From CAYYIS01 sp964470965 (lineage in GTDB: Bacteria > JAAXHH01 > JABIQT01), in NCBI GenBank assembly GCA_964470965.1, contig CAYYIS010000076.1, positions 1 through 16,504 on the forward strand: DNA of 16,504 nt. Direction: 5' to 3'. The position numbers and the translations under genes are program-made. This document shows positions 15,000 to 16,504 of this stretch, piece after piece (the first letter of the stretch is position 1; every line of letters begins with the position of its first letter). Under the pieces are notes generated by a model, which was not told the origin of the DNA, did no database searches, and worked only from the letters and a program-made list of their open reading frames with translations.

Positions 15000-15737
15000 T
15001 TATCTTCTCCGCTCGGGTACTTGAAATGTAGCTGTACGGATGCGTTTCCGGTCCCAGTACCAGCGTACCATCTGCGGTTTGCGCCACAGGTACGGATTCG
15101 GAACGACAAGCACATGAACTAATCGGGTGAACGGGAACAGGAAAATGACTGCAAACGCAGCGAGGATGTGCATCTTGACCATATACGGGAGAGGCGCCAC
15201 ATACGAGGTGTCCGGATTCAGAGTCACGATCGACCACAGGTACGGGGACATGGATGTAGCGAACCAGTAGCTGCCCCAGCTGTGAAATATCGCGGTATAG
15301 AGTCCGGTACCCACCGAAAAGATAAGAACGGCGAGAACGATCCAGTCGGCTATGGTCGTAACCATTTGAGCTTTCGCGTCCGTAATCCGTCGAAGTACGA
15401 TATTCACCAGGCCGACCAGCGTAAACACACCACCGATAAACCCGGTGATCTCCAGGATATATAGCCTGAGGGGACTGCTGTTCCATATGAGGAGCTGTGA
15501 CGGTATCAGGAACCCGATTAGATGACCACCCAGGATGATCAGGATGCCGTAGTGAAACGGCACCAGCGCCCAGAAATGCACCTTGTTTTCCAGAAATTGC
15601 GAGGACAGGCTGGTGTAAGTAAAGCCGCGTCCGATGTAACGCTGAATCGTAACCAGAAAAAACACCACCAGCGTGATATAGGGCAGTACGGCGAACAGAA
15701 ACAGGTTCAGATAGTCGAATAAGGCGGCGTTGATCAT
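15000..15737 (-). CDS. narI: Respiratory nitrate reductase gamma subunit (cytochrome b)
   Basis: Membrane subunit of the nitrate reductase that oxidises quinol and passes electrons through two b haems to NarH and NarG. The 245-residue product has five membrane helices. The four haem ligands are His62 and His72 (VPFHYGILIILGGHLIG) and His190 and His208 (MHILAAF and RLVHVL). Their spacings of 10 and 18 match E. coli NarI (56/66 and 187/205). The start is ATG at 15737, with GGAG six bases upstream. It follows narJ after 42 bases. The C-terminus is very basic (RKRIRTATFQVPERRR). Confidence 0.95.
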   Translation of the reverse strand: MINAALFDYLNLFLFAVLPYITLVVFFLVTIQRYIGRGFTYTSLSSQFLENKVHFWALVPFHYGILIILGGHLIGFLIPSQLLIWNSSPLRLYILEITGFIGGVFTLVGLVNIVLRRITDAKAQMVTTIADWIVLAVLIFSVGTGLYTAIFHSWGSYWFATSMSPYLWSIVTLNPDTSYVAPLPYMVKMHILAAFAVIFLFPFTRLVHVLVVPNPYLWRKPQMVRWYWDRKRIRTATFQVPERRR

Positions 15738-15779
15738 AGTGGGCTCCGTAAATCGAGATACAAGATGCTAGACGAGGGG

Positions 15780-16406
15780 CTACTTTACTTTGCCCTTGCC
15801 ATCCATCATGTCTTCGATGTTGTTATAGTGCAGGCTGTTGTTGAGTACCGGCAATTCGATCAGCCGGGAGTCGGTGTCTTTCTCAGCCGGTATCGTCGGG
15901 CCGTAAGCCTGCTCCAGCGTCTGTTGCAACCATTCGATGACACAGGTGTACGGATTCTCCGATTCCAGGCCTTCGAGTATCTTTGCGATGGCCGGTTGCA
16001 TGTACTCCAGCGAGAACGCCTGCTCATCCTCGGGCTCCAAACGCGGTAACAGCCGGAGACAGTGGCTCAGATGATCCGGAAGCTCAATGGATTCCGGAAT
16101 GCCTTCCTCCTCCAGGGCCTGGCGCATATTCACAAGGAATTCGCCGCGCTGGTAATCTTCACCGTATATATGCCATCCCACTTCCAGACAGCAGGTCGGA
16201 TTCATATCGAACGTCTTTGTGAATACTTCTTCGATCTCCTCCAGCCGGTTGCCGGAAACAAAATCATGGAACGCCTGCACAGCTGATATTCCGGTCGACG
16301 CGGAGGTTAAACTATAATCATAAAGCCACGTCGTCTGTTCGATATTATGGTCTGTCGGATAGGACAGGATCGATGCCAGGGTTTCATATAGTTTTCGGGA
16401 TGCCAT
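15780..16406 (-). CDS. narJ: Nitrate reductase assembly chaperone NarJ (TorD/DmsD-like fold)
   Basis: Cytoplasmic chaperone that holds the catalytic subunit during molybdenum cofactor insertion and membrane docking; it is not part of the final enzyme. The all-helical product opens with KLYETLASILSYPT. It has the family core VFTKTFDMNPTCCLEVGWHI followed by YGEDYQRGEFL, and then ELPDHLSHCLRLLPRL. Two ATGs lie six bases apart: 16412, which shares a base with the upstream stop (TAATG), and 16406. AGAGG is three bases from the first and nine from the second, so I chose 16406 (MASRKLYE, 208 residues). It sits directly before narI, as in nar operons. Confidence 0.9.
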   Translation of the reverse strand: MASRKLYETLASILSYPTDHNIEQTTWLYDYSLTSASTGISAVQAFHDFVSGNRLEEIEEVFTKTFDMNPTCCLEVGWHIYGEDYQRGEFLVNMRQALEEEGIPESIELPDHLSHCLRLLPRLEPEDEQAFSLEYMQPAIAKILEGLESENPYTCVIEWLQQTLEQAYGPTIPAEKDTDSRLIELPVLNNSLHYNNIEDMMDGKGKVK

Positions 16407-16411
16407 AATCA

Positions 16412-16504
16412 TTAACCTCTATATTCATTCATGGCCAGGGCTATGCCTGTCCAGACCGGGAGTACCCCTGCTGCAGAAGCCATGCCGGCGATGAGTTGTC
16501 CGAA
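16412..16504 (-). CDS. 3' end of an unidentified gene upstream of narJ (cut by window edge)
   Basis: An open frame enters from the right edge and ends with TAA at 16412-16414, overlapping the first narJ ATG by one base. Only 30 residues are visible: a stretch starting FGQLIAGMASAAGVLPVW and ending ALAMNEYRG. It is hydrophobic and glycine/alanine-rich, like a membrane segment near the C-terminus. In a standard nar operon this place belongs to narH, whose C-terminus is soluble. I cannot identify the gene from this tail. The one-base overlap suggests coupled translation with narJ. Confidence 0.6.
   Translation of the reverse strand, partial: FGQLIAGMASAAGVLPVWTGIALAMNEYRG

Overview
The window holds a respiratory gene cluster in two converging halves. 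The left quarter (+ strand) carries the 3' part of a haem-copper oxidase subunit I gene, a haem A synthase gene and a ric gene for a di-iron protein that repairs iron-sulphur clusters. Everything from 3907 to the right edge is on the - strand and reads like one long operon. In transcription order it is: the tail of an unidentified gene, narJ, narI, a NarK-type carrier, a DoxX-domain ORF, a second NarK-type carrier, then the six genes of alternative complex III (actA, actB, actC, actD, actE, actF).

Alternative complex III oxidises quinol and passes electrons through its haem c subunits, typically to a cytochrome oxidase. The oxidase fragment has the YSHPxVY signature of A2-type oxidases, which often partner this complex. 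Haem A synthase makes the haem for that oxidase. NarJ and NarI are the assembly chaperone and cytochrome b subunit of a membrane nitrate reductase, and the NarK proteins move nitrate and nitrite. Ric would protect this Fe-S-rich machinery from nitric oxide and oxidative damage. Together they suggest a branched chain able to use oxygen and nitrate, with the quinol:cytochrome c branch placed in the nitrate operon.

The organism is a bacterium with a two-membrane respiratory style and a mid-range GC content. Alternative complex III with a fused ActB and an A2-type oxidase is common in Bacteroidota/Rhodothermota-like lineages, but also occurs elsewhere. The clear GGAG-type ribosome binding sites argue against a typical Bacteroidia. 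Lineage cannot be fixed from the sequence alone.

Points most worth checking: (1) the first NarK ORF and the DoxX ORF are one continuous reading frame broken by a single TGA inside the last membrane helix, so they look like a NarK-DoxX fusion; (2) nitrate respiration and alternative complex III appear to share an operon; (3) the convergent intergenic region holds what looks like a decayed IS3-family left end; (4) Ric has gained a CxxCH motif; (5) a G/C-rich hairpin repeat supplies the actB stop codon; (6) the gene before narJ ends in a hydrophobic tail that does not look like NarH. No tRNA, rRNA or CRISPR array was seen.
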